Below the pieces are notes generated by a model, which was given only the letters and a program-made list of their open reading frames with translations, was not told the origin of the DNA and did not search any database. This document shows positions 22,410 through 36,800 of a stretch of DNA of 64,000 bases, piece by piece. Within the stretch, counting starts at the first letter, position 1. Every line of letters starts with the position of its first letter. The DNA is taken from the NCBI GenBank assembly GCA_033032175.1, contig CM065311.1, positions 6,193,190-6,257,189 on the forward strand, given 5' to 3'. The stretch comes from Saturnia japonica. Lineage: Eukaryota; Arthropoda; Insecta; Lepidoptera; Saturniidae. A program made the translations under genes and the position numbers.

Positions 22410-25400
22410 TTGGTGCATTATAGTTGTATAACATAGTATAATTTGTGGGTTATAGTTGAATCAATCTTATTTTATGTGCAATTTAATTATGATGCGGATG
22501 TTAAAGTGAAAAAATATGTTAAGCTATACAATATTAAAAATAAAGATTATAAAAACAATAAATAATTCTGTGCATTACATTATGTTCTTTAGATTTACAT
22601 ATTTTCCATATTAATTTACGTAAATAATTAGCTAGCTATGCGTACGTATTTATAATAGAGTTTCAGAACAAGATCAACAGATTGAGCTACGTTCAACATG
22701 TTGGCATTAAAAACGCAAAAGTTTGGCACAGACTACTGAGCAGAGATAATTAATAACAATCAATAACAATTATTAAGTACTGATAGGATACTACATATAT
22801 GTGGGCGCGCCTGTTAAAACGCCATCTATCGATACAATTTAGTACATACATGAAAAAAATGAATAATCGATGTAGGTATTAATTTAATATGAAATTATTG
22901 TCAAATATTAATAGACATATTTTAATTTTCTGAGACTAATATTTGATTAGTATTTACAATCCTTTATAAACAATTGTGAGCACGCCCGATGCTACTTTCG
23001 GTGAACCGCTCCATATAATGTAAGGGAGTAATATTGAGAAAAAATAAAATGAGTAATGTTTTAATTATATAATAATCCATCTTAAAATATATTACATGTT
23101 AGTCTTCATTTATTTGTATTTATGAAATGATAAGTATTTAAAAAAATTTGAATGTTAAAAGGTGGCGCAGTTTCTTTTAAAAATAAAGGGAAATTGTAAA
23201 GATTATCTATTATTCATAATGCTTCTGTATTTATATTGGGATTATTCTTGATATTCCAAATATACAATATTAATAAATTATCAATTCGGGTGTCACCAAC
23301 AACCCTTCCATGGTATTATTCATTAGTTGGGTAATAAAGGTAGGTTGCAAGTGTTCTATGACCGTTCCTGTGGTTAAGTTAACAACATGTCTTGTTATGC
23401 TGTCTGAGTAAGTTTTGATTAATTTTAGTTTATAACTGCTTATTTATATATTTTTTGTGGCTGGCTAGTATAAACATCCACAAATATTAACTTCAACCAG
23501 TTTTAAAAAAATATTTTATATATTTTTATTTATATCTCAAAACCTGCACAAAACTGGCACCATGTGTCTTTGGAGAAAATGTGTTATATAATGACTAGAT
23601 ATTGGAATAAAACTTATAGAACGAAAAGCAAAAGCGGCGAGACATTCATATTTATAGGTAGCTTCCCATACATTAAAAACGGTTTTTCTCGATTTACTCC
23701 AAAACTATGAGTCCAAGCAAAAAAGTAATTTCACCCATATGTGATGGCAATTAATATGACAGAGCACTAATTCGATAGCCCTTTCTCGTTTGGTCTTTAC
23801 ATTTTTGTATGTCGCTGTTTCAGTTTGCACTAAGACACTGCAGACAATTGCTTAATCTACTGCGCTCGCCACTTAGCCTGATGAAGCTTCACCTACCTGT
23901 CTACCTTCACTAACTAAGTCACTTGAAAGAGCAAGGAAAAAGAGGATTTTAGAATGGCCAAGTTGTCATTTGTTACTCGAACTGAAATGAATGGTGACCT
24001 GCTTAACGAAAAAGATCCGCACAGGTGAATGATTTCATTGGCATCATCCGAAGTGAGCAGTTCATTTTAACTATACCTCTACCGTGTTAACTGTGAACTG
24101 AAAAGCGTTGATTTAATCGCTCGGTTTAACTATTCTTTGCATAATATTTATTCATTATATTCTTTCTATAATTATTTTCGAAATTAAACCTTCACTCACA
24201 CCTGGAAAAAATAAACGCATGTATGTAAATAATTTTAAGATAAAAACTTTGCCAGCCTGCCAGGTATTTAATGCACATACGTAAAGATATGATGTACAAT
24301 TCTACTTGAAATTATTAATTATCTGGTAATTTATGGTATATAGCTTGTCACACTCACCGCAGCAATTCAAAGTTATTAAATTTTCTACATGGCGGCTGAA
24401 GTTCAATGTTCTGCCATTTCACAGGTAGATGATTCTACTATACCCGTTCATGACTTTCAGGAGTTACACAAATCAGCTTTTAAGGCCACTCATGCCAGCA
24501 GCGTTAGTTGTTTGGAAAATAAAATAAAAAAGAAATATAAGTTAGATGTATAATGTCTTTGGTTTAAACAGTGGGTATGTTTTATAATTTAGTATAGGCC
24601 CCAACTAAAAATACATTGTCTTTATACATTTTGCTTAATATTCTATTTTTTTGAAGTTCTTTCACCAAGGCTATAGTGGTAACCAGGGTTGCAGTGTAGT
24701 ATTAAGTAGCGCCCATGGAATACCCATGCGTAGCCATGATATTCGCCGGAGGGTGGACGGGGAGTTCCCAGAGAAAAGTAATAGTTAATTATTTTCTATA
24801 CTAGCTTGTCAAAATTATTTACTATTCTTTTCGGGAGTACTCCGACCAAGGACCTATTAACATATTGCTAAGGCTGGAGGGGGGCGGCTGCGCCGCACTG
24901 CCTGTACCTGGCTACGCCCATGGCCTTAGATTAACTATTTAGACTAATGACTTCAATGCTCCACAATCTTTACTTATGTTATGACAATATTGAGGACACA
25001 GGGGTGCTCAAACTTCACAGAATATTTATGCAACAAGTGATTAACTGTGAACTTACTACAGAAAAACGCATAACGTTTAAGATATGCCTTTAAATACATT
25101 GCAGTTGTGCCAACAGCAAGTAAGATAGGTGTTTGTTAGTTAGTTGATTGCAATATTTGGATTTCATCATTTATCTTTTCTGCATATAGTGACTAACACA
25201 AATATGTAGATCCGAATAATGAATACTGTTAACAGAAGAGCTATATTTTCAAACGCGGATAAAATTTTCAGACATGAAATAATAAAAACAAAAATCACAT
25301 TGCATATTATGTCATTGTATGAGTCACTACCGCTACGGGAATTTCATGGTGAAATACATTTAATTAATTTCAGCGATCGCTTTGGAAAGCTCTTTCGATC

Positions 25401-25946
25401 GATAGTTTGAGCACCTCTGACATAATACTAGCAATTCGGAACAAAAATTGTGTCATAATTTTGATGGACTTTGGTGCAAATAATTATTCTTAAATTAGGG
25501 ACTCCACTAATTACATCACTAATTATAATAATAAAAGTATAATTAATAACAAAACAATAAGTTATATCTTTTTAATCGCGGCCATGACACTGTACATAAT
25601 GTAAAACAAAAATATGTTTTGTTGCCTACATTAGTTACATTAAGTTAATTACAATTTAAAGTTACAGTGAATAGGCTAAGAGATAAGACTAAGTGATTAA
25701 GTAAAATATGATTATTACGGACCCTACAATTCTAGAAACTATCAGCGAATTATTTATAGACTAAAAATATGAAAATATTATTAATTTCATTGAAAACTAA
25801 GTTGAGATCACCAATATAATTAAAATTTATGTTTTAAGTTAATATTATAAGGTTTCCAATTGAAATATAAAAATTGTCCCACAAAACTACCCTTAGCAGT
25901 TTGTCTGCAGGACCTTATGTTATTCTCGTTGACAATACTATAATTA
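22410..25946. other. mostly gene-free stretch
   Basis: No multi-exon gene could be assembled. One small open frame at 24389-24553 is listed separately. Around 24700-24920, CGCCCATGG and CTACGCCCATGG suggest an unidentified repeat. Confidence 0.4.
24389..24553 (+). CDS. small ORF of 54 residues, unknown
   Basis: ATGGCGGCTGAAG is a good start context (TACATGG). The product begins MAAEVQCSAISQVDDST and ends in a lysine-rich tail (NKIKKKYKLDV) followed by TAA. I do not recognise it. No membrane segment or signal peptide is seen. CACAG|GTAGAT inside it could be a splice donor, so it may instead be the first exon of an unseen gene, or noise. No neighbouring exon could be linked. Confidence 0.2.
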   Translation: MAAEVQCSAISQVDDSTIPVHDFQELHKSAFKATHASSVSCLENKIKKKYKLDV

Positions 25947-27430
25947 CATAAACCCTTTTGCAAAAAAACGGACTCTTTAGATTTTTTTTCTCTACTACAA
26001 TGAATACTACAAAAAACGAGGTTTTATTAATTTGACGGTGAATTGGCATGTTATTTGATGCATCCTGGCATGATTCTTTACGTTCCAAGTTTAGATTTTT
26101 AAACTAACCACAGAAAAATAATGATTATTGTAATATTTGCTTGACTAATGGCCGTGAATTGCTAAAAATGTTTTTTGCTGATTACTAAAATTTTAAAACT
26201 TCTAAGATATTTTCTACAATTAAACAAAAATCTTTCTTTTCGCATTTTACACCACTTCCTGATATGACTGATAAAACGATAAGGACCGGTAAAATTAGAG
26301 CCCTAATTTAAGAAAGTTGTTCGCAAACTTATGTCTCAGTGGCTAAGTGCGAGTCGTTTAATTGTCCAGACGACTTGGCAACGGTATCAAGAGGCTGGTT
26401 CGGTCAAAAGAAAACCAGGTTCGGGAAGAAAACGATGCACAGAACCAGAGATGACCGCTTTTTAGTGAGTCAGGCGAGTAAGAAGAGTAGGAGTTCGTTT
26501 GTGGATGGTCAGGAGGAAGCTTGGCTGCCAGTATCAGTAGTTACGGCCCGGCCCGGGGCCCTAAATCACTCCGTGAGCAGAGTGTTTTTCGACTTCAGTT
26601 TACTCGAAACTGTGCTTCATAGACTCTAGAGGACTGGAACAATATAGTTTTCTTATGAAGCTAGAATCTCTTTGTGTAGAGAGGGCCGATACCAGCGACT
26701 CGATATGGCGGAGGCTCCATTATGTTTTGGGCAGCAATTAATTCGAAGGAGCGTACGTTTTCATAGAAAATGGAACATTATATACACACTGGTACATAAC
26801 GGAAGTCCTAATTCCACATGCACAGCCCGCATTGACTACTCTTGAGGAAGATTCCATTTTTATGGACGACAATGTTCGCCGTCACCGTTCTAGCGTACAT
26901 GCAAGTTGGGGTCCGTCGTTTAGATTGGCTAGCTCGAAGTCCTGACCTCAATCCAATTGAGCATGTCTGGGATGTTCTAAAGAGACGGATAAGATCAGTG
27001 CAACCTACTTCACAAAAAATCAGGGAGCTAAAAAGAGTCATTGCAGAAGAGTTGGAACATATTCCTAAAAACATTATTAAAGATATTGTGGAAAGCAAGC
27101 CCAAAAGGATTCAAGCCTTGATTTTGGCAAAAGGAGATCACACTCGTTATTATGTTTCTACATTTGTAACATTATTCAATTTAATAAACAATAAAAAATC
27201 TTCTTGTCTTTATTATTCTGACCACTTATTATTGGTTGGATGTGTATATCGGTTTTATGAAATTCATCGAAAATTAATGAAAAAATTGCCAGAAATCACT
27301 TCACGTATATTAATTTACATGATTATAAGTATACAGACTATGTCAAACAATTAAATTCGATTTAATTTTCTGAAATCATTCTTAGATCGTAAATTTCCTT
27401 AGGTGCCGTTTTTTTGCATAGGAGTGTATT
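25947..27430 (+). mobile_element. Tc1-like DNA transposon, decayed
   Basis: The outer ends share TGCAAAAAAACGG in inverted orientation (25959-25971 and 27405-27417). About 1.48 kb lies between, a normal Tc1 size. It carries a broken transposase on the plus strand. It lies 230 bp past the stop codon of the zinc-finger gene. Confidence 0.75.
26333..27130 (+). pseudogene. Tc1-type transposase, broken
   Basis: In successive frames it reads MSQWLSASRLIVQTTWQRY and KRKPGSGRKR (paired-like DNA-binding part), a GG.GSIMFWAAI segment, FMDDNVRRHR (second catalytic Asp), then LARSPDLNPIEHVWDVLKRR with the third acidic residue, and the tail ELEHIPKNIIKDIV. Several frameshifts separate these pieces and the region before SIMFWAAI has lost material. 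It would have been a cut-and-paste transposase of about 340 residues using TA sites. It cannot be made now. Confidence 0.82.
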
Positions 27431-27662
27431 TATTTATCTTCAACTTTTATATTTTGGAGAAGATAATCTTTTTGCTTAGGTATTACAATATTAATTCATT
27501 TTAAAAGAATATTTACAGCATTGTTTGTAATATAGCATTGAGAGCAAATACAGATATTATGTTTGTTGTATATCTATTATCTTTCTACACATAACAAAAA
27601 ATTTCTACATAATTTTTTATATACGAGACACCTTTTTCATAGTGTGATGGACCTTTGAGTTG

Positions 27663-27821
27663 TTATTTAAGCAAAAGATTTTTAGTTAAAAGCGCCAATG
27701 GTCTCTTTTGTGAAGGATGTTCTTTATCATGATGTATCAATAAGCCTTTCCTAGTTACAAATTTGTCGGAACAATATGAACAATGAAATGGTTTCTCTCC
27801 AGTATGTTGATACATGTGATA
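27663..27821 (-). CDS. zinc-finger gene exon 5 (fingers 6-7, stop)
   Basis: The acceptor is CTGTTTCAG|TATCACATG. It completes finger 6 (YHMYQHTGEKPF), holds finger 7 (CSYCSDKFVTRKGLLI) and ends LLTKNLLLK with TAA at 27663-27665. A possible poly-A signal, AATAAA on the minus strand, occurs near 27430 at the edge of the Tc1 element. Confidence 0.9.
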   Translation of the reverse strand, partial: YHMYQHTGEKPFHCSYCSDKFVTRKGLLIHHDKEHPSQKRPLALLTKNLLLK

Positions 27822-30800
27822 CTGAAACAGATACAAATTTTATTAAACATGCCGCTATAAGTATTATTATTAATACAAGTAATATATCCATATTAATCAA
27901 ATGTTGAGTAAATCAGAATAGTTATTACTTGATATACTGAACTAGGAGGCCCGTAAAGTTATTTGCACAATATAGAAAAAATAAGCAAACTAAATAACAG
28001 CGGTCATATTAGTTAAACAGATTGTTATTAGATGGCATCTCCTACATTTTAGTCGAATAATTTTTTTTGGAAATGTCATGGAAAGTTAATTGAATAATTT
28101 TTTATACGAAAAAATTAATTGAATTACGTAATTAAATGCAAAGCGAAGCAATGATGACTCAGTGGTAGCGCCTAAGGAGATCGCATCGATTGACGTGAGT
28201 TTGAATCCCTGCAATGAACCTGAACTTTCTAGTGCCTGCCTGTCTAGCTACCAATCTCGAGTTGAAAATCTGCCGTCAAGCACCTATAGTAAATGTGTTC
28301 CAGTAGTTGCGCTTGAGAGCCCAGAACTAGCACTAGGCTTAGTGTGTTATACCATCTTGGACCGCATTATCACAACATTAGATGAGATAGTGGCCAAACA
28401 ATAAACCAATAGAATATTTGAAAAAAAAAAACATTGACAACAATGAAAGACAACCTAGGAAACCCACGACTAGTAAAAAAACATAAAAACGACTATTACT
28501 CTTTGGCAAGGAAAGGTGATTCAATATAAATGTTATAAATAAAAATGTGAAAAGAATTATATAAATTTTTACATCACTTGTAACTTAAATAGTAATGAGT
28601 GCAACTGTGATCTAAGTGTCTAATTTTAAATTTATTTTATTTAGTAATACATGGTGTTCTTACAGCTAACAAAGTACATATATATATAGAAATAACATAC
28701 AAAGGCTATTTACAAGTTCACACAGATATACAGTAATATAGGTAGATTTAAATAGTTGGTTGGTAAAATTAGACTTGTGAAATTAGTTATAAAATTTACT
28801 GGTAAGATTTTTCCTAAGTTTGAGAAAATTTGTTTTAAAGAGATCTATATCTATGGTTTTTGAAGTAATATTAATTTGATTGCCAATTCTGACTAAAAAT
28901 GAGTTCTTTCTATACGATGATTTCACTAACGGCACATGTAAAGGGAACTTGTTTCTTGTATAAACAGCAGGCACTCGCAGGTTAATATTACCTAGCAATT
29001 CTGCACAGGATAAAGAAATAGAGCAATGCAGCAATGGAGGTAAATAGTTAAAATATTAATTAGGACTACATCAATAAACAGTAGTATGCTTACAGTGTAA
29101 TTATCTCTTCTCATAAAGCTGTGTTCACATGATTGACATTGATATTTGTAAATACCCCTTACATTCGTCAGGTGGCTCTTGGGTACGGGTCTCGGTAGGC
29201 CATTTTGACTTACTTTAGGTTGTCCTGCCCAACTTTCCATTTTGCCTTCAATATATAAATCAGGATGCATACGGTTTCTATGTGAGTAACAGTTGCCAGA
29301 ACTAGCAAAACATTTGTCACAAAAAGGGCATTTATATGGTTTTGCTCCTGTGTGTTGATTTATATGGAACTGCAATCAAATCACAAATTGTTTTTGACAA
29401 CTTTAGAATTTTATACACGTTTGTAATAGACATAGGGCCGTTTTCAATAATTTATTTAGCCTCTCTTTATATTACTGACGATAGAAAGATATATATTTTG
29501 GTAAGCTTATGCATTTCAATAACGTATCTTCGGATAGCTATTTCATACAAAAGCTTACAAACAGACATCTTTCTATCTTCAGTAGCAAAACTGGTTAGAT
29601 AGATTATTGAAAACAGCCGATAAAATATGTCTACTCTCACAAATCTACTGCAAAGTAACAATCGAAGATTACTCTGGATTAGATACCAAAAATCTAGTAT
29701 TATAAAAGAAAGATGAGAATAACAGATTATAGTAAGAAATAGAATTCGAGATAAAAAATTGAAAAAAGAAATGTTACTGTAAAAGTGAAGTTGCAGGGGT
29801 AGTGACCATTTACCTAGAGTACTAGACAGTCTAATTTATTTTTAACTGAATTCCAATTCTTAATGAATTCTTAAGATATTTTTATAACTAAATTGTTCAG
29901 GTTTCTTTATTAATAGATAATCCTATAAATTTCAATTGATAATGTGTTGTCTGCATAAAATATGGGTACATTTAGAAATTTTAACCCAACTTGAATCGAT
30001 TTTACGTTTTTTTAATCAATTTTCATTTAATAATAATAATTTAAAATAAATTTAACATCATGAAACAAAAAATAAAGACATAAAACTTTTTGTTCATGAT
30101 CAATTTATTTTATCGACTCTCAGGTTTAAAAAGTCAAATGTTTAGACTGTGCAGAGCCTTAGTACCCAAAGTGATCCAGGTGGACCGCCAGGAATTCACA
30201 GGAGACTCGACGGCGGTCTACGTTGGCGTTACAAAAAAATGGGAGTTCACAATTCGTAAGTAAGGGTCCACGAAAATGTATCTGCTTTCGATAGTGCAGA
30301 ACTAAAATGTTGGCTTGACTTCACACCTATTAATGTAGGCAGATAATATTTTAAGAAGCTCAGCGACTGTTACTTGTAAAAACTTGCATATTACATATTC
30401 AGTACAACGTGTCGAGACTTGTGCCGAAATCAGTCGCAACGCAAATTTCCATAGTTAGATCTAATCTTCACATTTTTTGTCGAGTTTTGGGAATATGGTA
30501 GAAATGTAGCTGCAGGGGTCCACCGGAACTAGCTAAATTTTTAAAGTGGGGTATGAGAAAAAAAGTTTGGGAACCTCTGGTTTAGACCTTCAGCCTTATT
30601 ACCTGTATCATAAAACTATTGCATGATTTTATTGCAACTATATTTATTTTTGGATCATATTGCATGCCACTTCAAAGCTAAAAACTTTGTGCAATTTTTT
30701 TGTTTTACGTGTTTAAATGTATACAACTTGGACACGATATTTTAGTACTTTTGGAAACCTCACAGAAGTGAGCTATGGGGCTACTAATTATTTGATTTGG

Positions 30801-33800
30801 AAACACTTTTGTTTACATTTTTGATCTCTAATTACATTTCCGACTATGTATAATTAAAAAATTACTTCTGATATAATACTGTTACGACGAGTTATATGCT
30901 CTCTAACAAAATTTGTTTTTCTTCTATTTATATTTAAAACTATCCCTAAAATATTTAACCCTTCTTTTAGAAAAATCAGTAACTCCAGAGGTTTTGCCAC
31001 ATATTTATCATACTATATATCTAACTTAAAATGGTTTTGCACATAAATTATCACGATTTTTTTTTTATTTTAACATTTTATGTATAAAGAGAACATGTTT
31101 AAGCTTTAATCTCTAACTATAAGTATTGTTATAAATATTTCAACTCATCATAGATTTTCTTTTTATTTATTAAAATTAATTATATTTATTAATTAAAAAA
31201 AAGATAGATACATATTCCACAATAGGTAACAGAAAAATACTCAGTTATAAAAGTTCTTCTTATACCACCATATCATCCTGAATCCTATAGAAAATATTTG
31301 GGGAATTTTCAAAAACATATTATTTTACATGACATTGAACAGAATATGATGGGATTAATTAAGTTAATAAATAAACGTACTTAATTAAATCAAATTGATG
31401 CAGAGATGTGGTATAATATTTGTTGATATGTAACAAGACAATTTTTAACAAAAAAGAAAACCAACTTCAATGATCTTGAGGAGTTCCCTGGTGTATCTTC
31501 TGAGTAGAAGGTACAATGAAATTAAAATCGAACCACCCTTGAGGTATCCCCTTTCCAACAAAAAAAAAAATATCTAAATCTGTTCATAAAGAAAGAAGTT
31601 ATGGTCCAGATGTCTATAAAAAATATACATTCAAATTGAGAACCTCCTCCTTTTTATTTCCCTTCCTAATCCGCTGCAGAGTATCAGTAGCTGTGCTCTG
31701 CGGACCGAGCCACACAAAAAATAAGTTGAGACTTGGGAGACTCTTTTAGATTCTACAGCTACCCACGTGTTTGTGCCGTGCGTGGAGACCCATACGCAGA
31801 GATAAAGGGATCCTGGAGTGCTGAGCCACCAGTGGTTAGGGTAGTATATAGCTACGGGTGACAACACGCCTCTTTGGCCCGAATTTTCTTGCCAAACGGG
31901 AGGTCCCGGAGGAGCCATTCGGGATCAATCGGCTGTGGTTATCATCAGAGATAGCCTGGCTAGGGTTGGGATATGTGCGGTGGACAGTCGGCGGTGCACG
32001 GAACTTGTGGTGAGCCTTCGGTTGGTACCTTCCAACCAGGTGGCAGCCGCATACTTCTTTGTGTCGTTTAGGCTCGTCTAGCTGCTGTTTCCTGGACCCT
32101 ATATCTCTGGTGGTAGGTCCTGACGGACGGGTACTTCTGATGCTCGGACGTCCCCTACTGCGGGCTCCCTGGAGGGTGGGACGCCGCCGGAGACGAATTA
32201 CAAATCCTTTAAAACAATAATGGAAAATAAAAAAGAAACCAAAGGGAAGAGGGCTGCGCCTGTCCCGATAAACAACACTCAGGCTGCAAATGCGCCACAA
32301 CAACAACAACAAGACAGGGCTGCGTCTAAGGATGCGCCTACATATCTAGACCTAAACACCCTTAGGGATGCCATGCCAGCAACGACCTCGCAAGAGGGAC
32401 CAGTTTGGCAAATGACGACCAAGAAGGGAAAAAACACCAACAAGCCAACCAGCAAAGGTAAACGTGCGCAAGCGCGAACCGAAGCTGGGAAGGTAAAGAA
32501 GGCAGACCTGCTCAGGAAGCAGCTACCTGAGGCTGCTGCTGCGACCGGGCCTAAGGCCCGTCGACGCAAGCGCGGCAAACAGAAAGCTGCTGAAGTGTCA
32601 AAACCACTGACACCCGTAGTCGAAGTATGCGAGGTTTCGTCCCAATGCGACGTAAAGGCCGCAGGGGCAGGCACCGCAGAAAAGGCTGAGCAGGTTAGCC
32701 AACCCGTGACAAAGGGTGCTGTACAGCCCCGACGGTCGCGAGGAAAACGGTCTGGAAAGGCGAAGCGACTACCAGATGTCAGCTCTGGGGAGACCTCTGG
32801 TCAAACCATGCCCTCCAACAAAAGGGCTCGCCCCGACGAGACTGTCTCCGAAGGGTGAGAGCAAACGTCTCAGGTTTGAGCCTAGCACTTCCAGCAAGCG
32901 CCCGAACACAAGCTACGCCGATGTCAGCAAGACCAATGACCTCTGCGTAGCAGTTATGATCCAGCCGTTTCGTGGTCTTACTGCGGAACAGGCAGAAGAA
33001 ATCAAAAAGAGCCTGGTGACCAAATTGCTAGATATGGTCAGCCCGTCTAGCTCCGCGACACCAGCCTTCATACCAGCCTTCCGTGGGAAGCCATTCTTCA
33101 GAGAAGGGGTCCTGAAGATGTGGTGCGAGAATGATCTCGCCCTCAACTGGCTTCACAAAACCATCGCAAGTACCCCATCACCAGTACCCAGAACTGGACT
33201 AGTTGTCAAACGACAGGCAGACATCCCCCGTAGGGTGAAGTGCGCCATGTTCGTACCCAACTGGTCCAAAGATGTTGACACGCTGCGGAGACTGCTCATT
33301 GGGCAGAATCCGTGGTACCACCTCAACACCTGGGCACTTTACAACGCCCAAACAAGAGAGGACGGCGTCTTCGTCGTACTTGGGATCCCGGCTGCGGAGA
33401 TCCCTATAATACTAGAGAGAGGACGCCGCGTGGCCTACTCGGTAGGCTGCGTCTACATCAGGTTCTTTGGGGAGAGTGGAGGCCTAAAAAATGTGCTACC
33501 AGGATTCCCAGAACCGAACATACAACACACTACACAAGCTGTAGCTAACCCAACCATGGAGGTGGAGGCATCGCTGGCTCTAGAGCAAAGTGAAGCCGAA
33601 ACCACCAAGGAGGATAACACAGTTCCTCAAGTGCGACGCATCAGCACGGCCATTAGGCTATGCGAAGCTGTCGCCGCAGCATCCTCCAGGAGTGCCAGCA
33701 GTGGCGCGCCGGAGAGTGAGGCTACCACTTGTGTTGGTAGGCCGGAAACCCCGCAGAGCTGGGGACTGAGGGACTGTGAGGGGGGATCTGAGGGGTCATT

Positions 33801-36800
33801 AGATACTGATGGCTTCCTTACATCATCCCCGACCCACCATTAATGTAATACAGACCAACCTCCAGCACAAGCAACTCGCGGCGGCTACCCTGCGTCGGCA
33901 GCTGGAGGTGAACAACGAGACCATCGCCCTGATTCAGGAGCCATGGATCAGGAAGGGCAGGATTTGTGGTCTCTCTAACATCGGTGGTAAGATCCTTCTG
34001 GACACAACTGTAAGTAATCCACGCACTTGTGTCTATGTGCCAAGAAATCTAACGACTGTACTAATGAATGAATTCTGTTCCAGAGATCTGACTGTTATTA
34101 GACTCGGGGGTGGAATGAGCAACCAGCTACCAGAGCTGGTCCTCGCATCTGCCTACCTGCCGGGTGATGCTGAGGTCCCAACGCCAGAGCTGGCTGCCCT
34201 TATTCAACACTGCGAAGGGGAAGGACTTAAGCTGGTTATCTCAGCGGATACCAACTCACACCATCCCCTTTGGTGTTGCGACACCTCAAACCTGAGAGGT
34301 GAACAACTTATACACTTTCTATTCTCTACTGACCTTCAAATCATGAACATAGGTTCGGAACCGACCTTTGTCACTTCGAGGGCCCAAACCATCATAGACG
34401 TTACTTTCGCATCGGAAAGGGCATCAAACTTCATTAAGGATTTGCGAGTATCCAATGAGGTTTCCTGTTCCGATCATAGATGGATTGAATATAGCCTATA
34501 TGTAGACGTGCCTTCACCAGAACCGAGTCGCAATCCACGTAAGACCGATCGCGTCTCATACAAAAAGCTGGTGGAGATGGAATTAAATAAGTACGGAAAC
34601 CCACCACCGTATACTGATACGGAAGGTATAGAAATCCATCTAAATAAACTTACATCAACAATAATAGAATGTTACGAAAAAAACGTGCCCTCTTACAAAG
34701 CAATCCGCCAATGCTAAAAGGAGGGACGGCTGGTGGGGCCCCGAACTTGAGCGCTTACGTAGCAAAGTTCGAAAACTTTTTAACCATGCGAAGAACACCA
34801 GGAAAGAACAAGACTGGAATGCTTACAAGGAGATACAACGCCAATTTAAATACCATATACGACAACGCAAACGCGAGTCGTGGCGAAGCTTCTGTACCAA
34901 CATTGAATCAAACAGTCAGGCAGCCAGAGTGAAAAATATACTCGCAGGCGAGCCCAACCGATCATTGGGGTCACTTAAGAAACCTGACAACACCTACACG
35001 AAATCCGATGTAGAGACATGTGAACTCCTTCTCCAAACCCACTTCCCAGGCTGTCTACTAAGTGCCAACCAATGCTGGAGCGACGGTTCGGTAGGAGAGC
35101 GCATAGAACCGGATTGGATAAACTGCCCGTAACATTGTCCAACAAGATAAGTTATTGTGGGCAATAAACAGCTTCCTTCCATATAAAGCACCCAGTTTGG
35201 ATGGTATCTTCCCCGGGCTTTTAAGATGGTGCGATAAGGCAATTGCAGCACACCTGCTAATAATTTTCCAGGGCTGCATTGCCTTTCGATACACACCCAA
35301 ACAGTGGAGGGAAGTAAAAGTAGTATTTATACCCAAACCAGGCAGAAGTGACTATACACAGACAAAATCTTTCAGACCCATTAGTCTCACGTCCTTTATT
35401 TTAAAGACCCTAGAGAGACTCTGTGATAGAGAAATAAGGGATAACATCCATATGGGCAAACCACTTCACTGCCAACAACATGCCTATACTGTAGGTAAAT
35501 CAACAGAATCTGCATTACATAACGTAGTCTCACGTATTGAATATGCTCTATCAAGTAAATTATCAACCCTAGGCTCTTTTATTGATATTGAAGGGGCCTT
35601 TGACAAAACAACTTTTAACAGCATCAGCCATGCCCTTTCAAGACATGGAGTAAATCCAACGCTTAGAAGTTGGATTGATAACATGCTTCAATATAGAGCG
35701 GTCCAGGTTACAGTGAATACAACCACCAGAGGTATTGCGGTTAGGGGGTGCCCCCAGGGGGGAGTACTCTCGCCACTACTCTGGAATTTGGTTGTAAACG
35801 AACTCATCACTGACCTGAACAAAAACAGTTATTATACTGTAGGCTATGCTGATGATCTAGCAATTCTACTCAGTGGTTCACATGAAGGCACACTCTGCGA
35901 TTTGATGAGGGGTGCCTTCCGCATAGTAGAGAATTGGTGTAAAAAACAGGAACTCACTGTTAATCCGTCGAAAACGGAACTAGTGTTGTTCACTAACAAA
36001 CGGAAATTGAGTAACTTTGTTTTACCAAAGTTGTTCGGCACTGACCTAGCACTAGTAGCTGAAGTCAAATACCTAGGCGTAATTTTAGACAGCAAGCTAC
36101 TCTGGAATAAACACCTGGAGAACAAACTAAATAAGGCCTGCATTACATTCTGGCAATGTAAAAGATTACTGGGCAAGAAATGGGGTCTGTCTCCAAAGAT
36201 TACCCACTGGCTTTATACTACCGTAATTCGACCGACCGTTACCTATGGTGCAGTGGTTTGGTGGCCTAGGACCGAACTAAGCACAGTCAGACGAAAGCTG
36301 CAGCAATTCCAACGTTTGGCTTGCTCAGCTATAACCGGCTGCATGCGCACCACGCCAACAACAGCCCTGGAAGTCATTCTCGGCATACCACCCTTAGATC
36401 TGTTTATACAACAGCAGGCCGCGGTATCAGCAATACGAATGACAAATCTGGGACTGTGGGGCAATCCGAATGGACCACACACAAAAATTTTAAAGAAGGC
36501 TATCATGTACGAACCTCTGTTAAGCTCTCCGTGTGATAGGATCCTAAAGAAACATATTTTCAACAGAAAGTACTCGATAGAACTATGCGAAGAAAAACAG
36601 GACCAATCCGGCATAAACGAGGTTCGCATATATACAGATTGTTCAAAAACTGATACAGGAACAGGCGCCGGGGTATTTTCCTGTGATCTAAACATTAAAA
36701 TATCAATAGCTTTAGGGCCACACAGTTCCATCTTCCAATGTGAATGTGTAGCCATTACTGAGGCGGCAAACGCAGTGCTGAACAGGAAAATAGAGAACCA

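Noticed and set aside
28992..29093. Coding extension past zinc-finger exon 4
   Set aside because: Splicing at AATTACACT|GTAAGC rebuilds finger 6 exactly; read-through does not.
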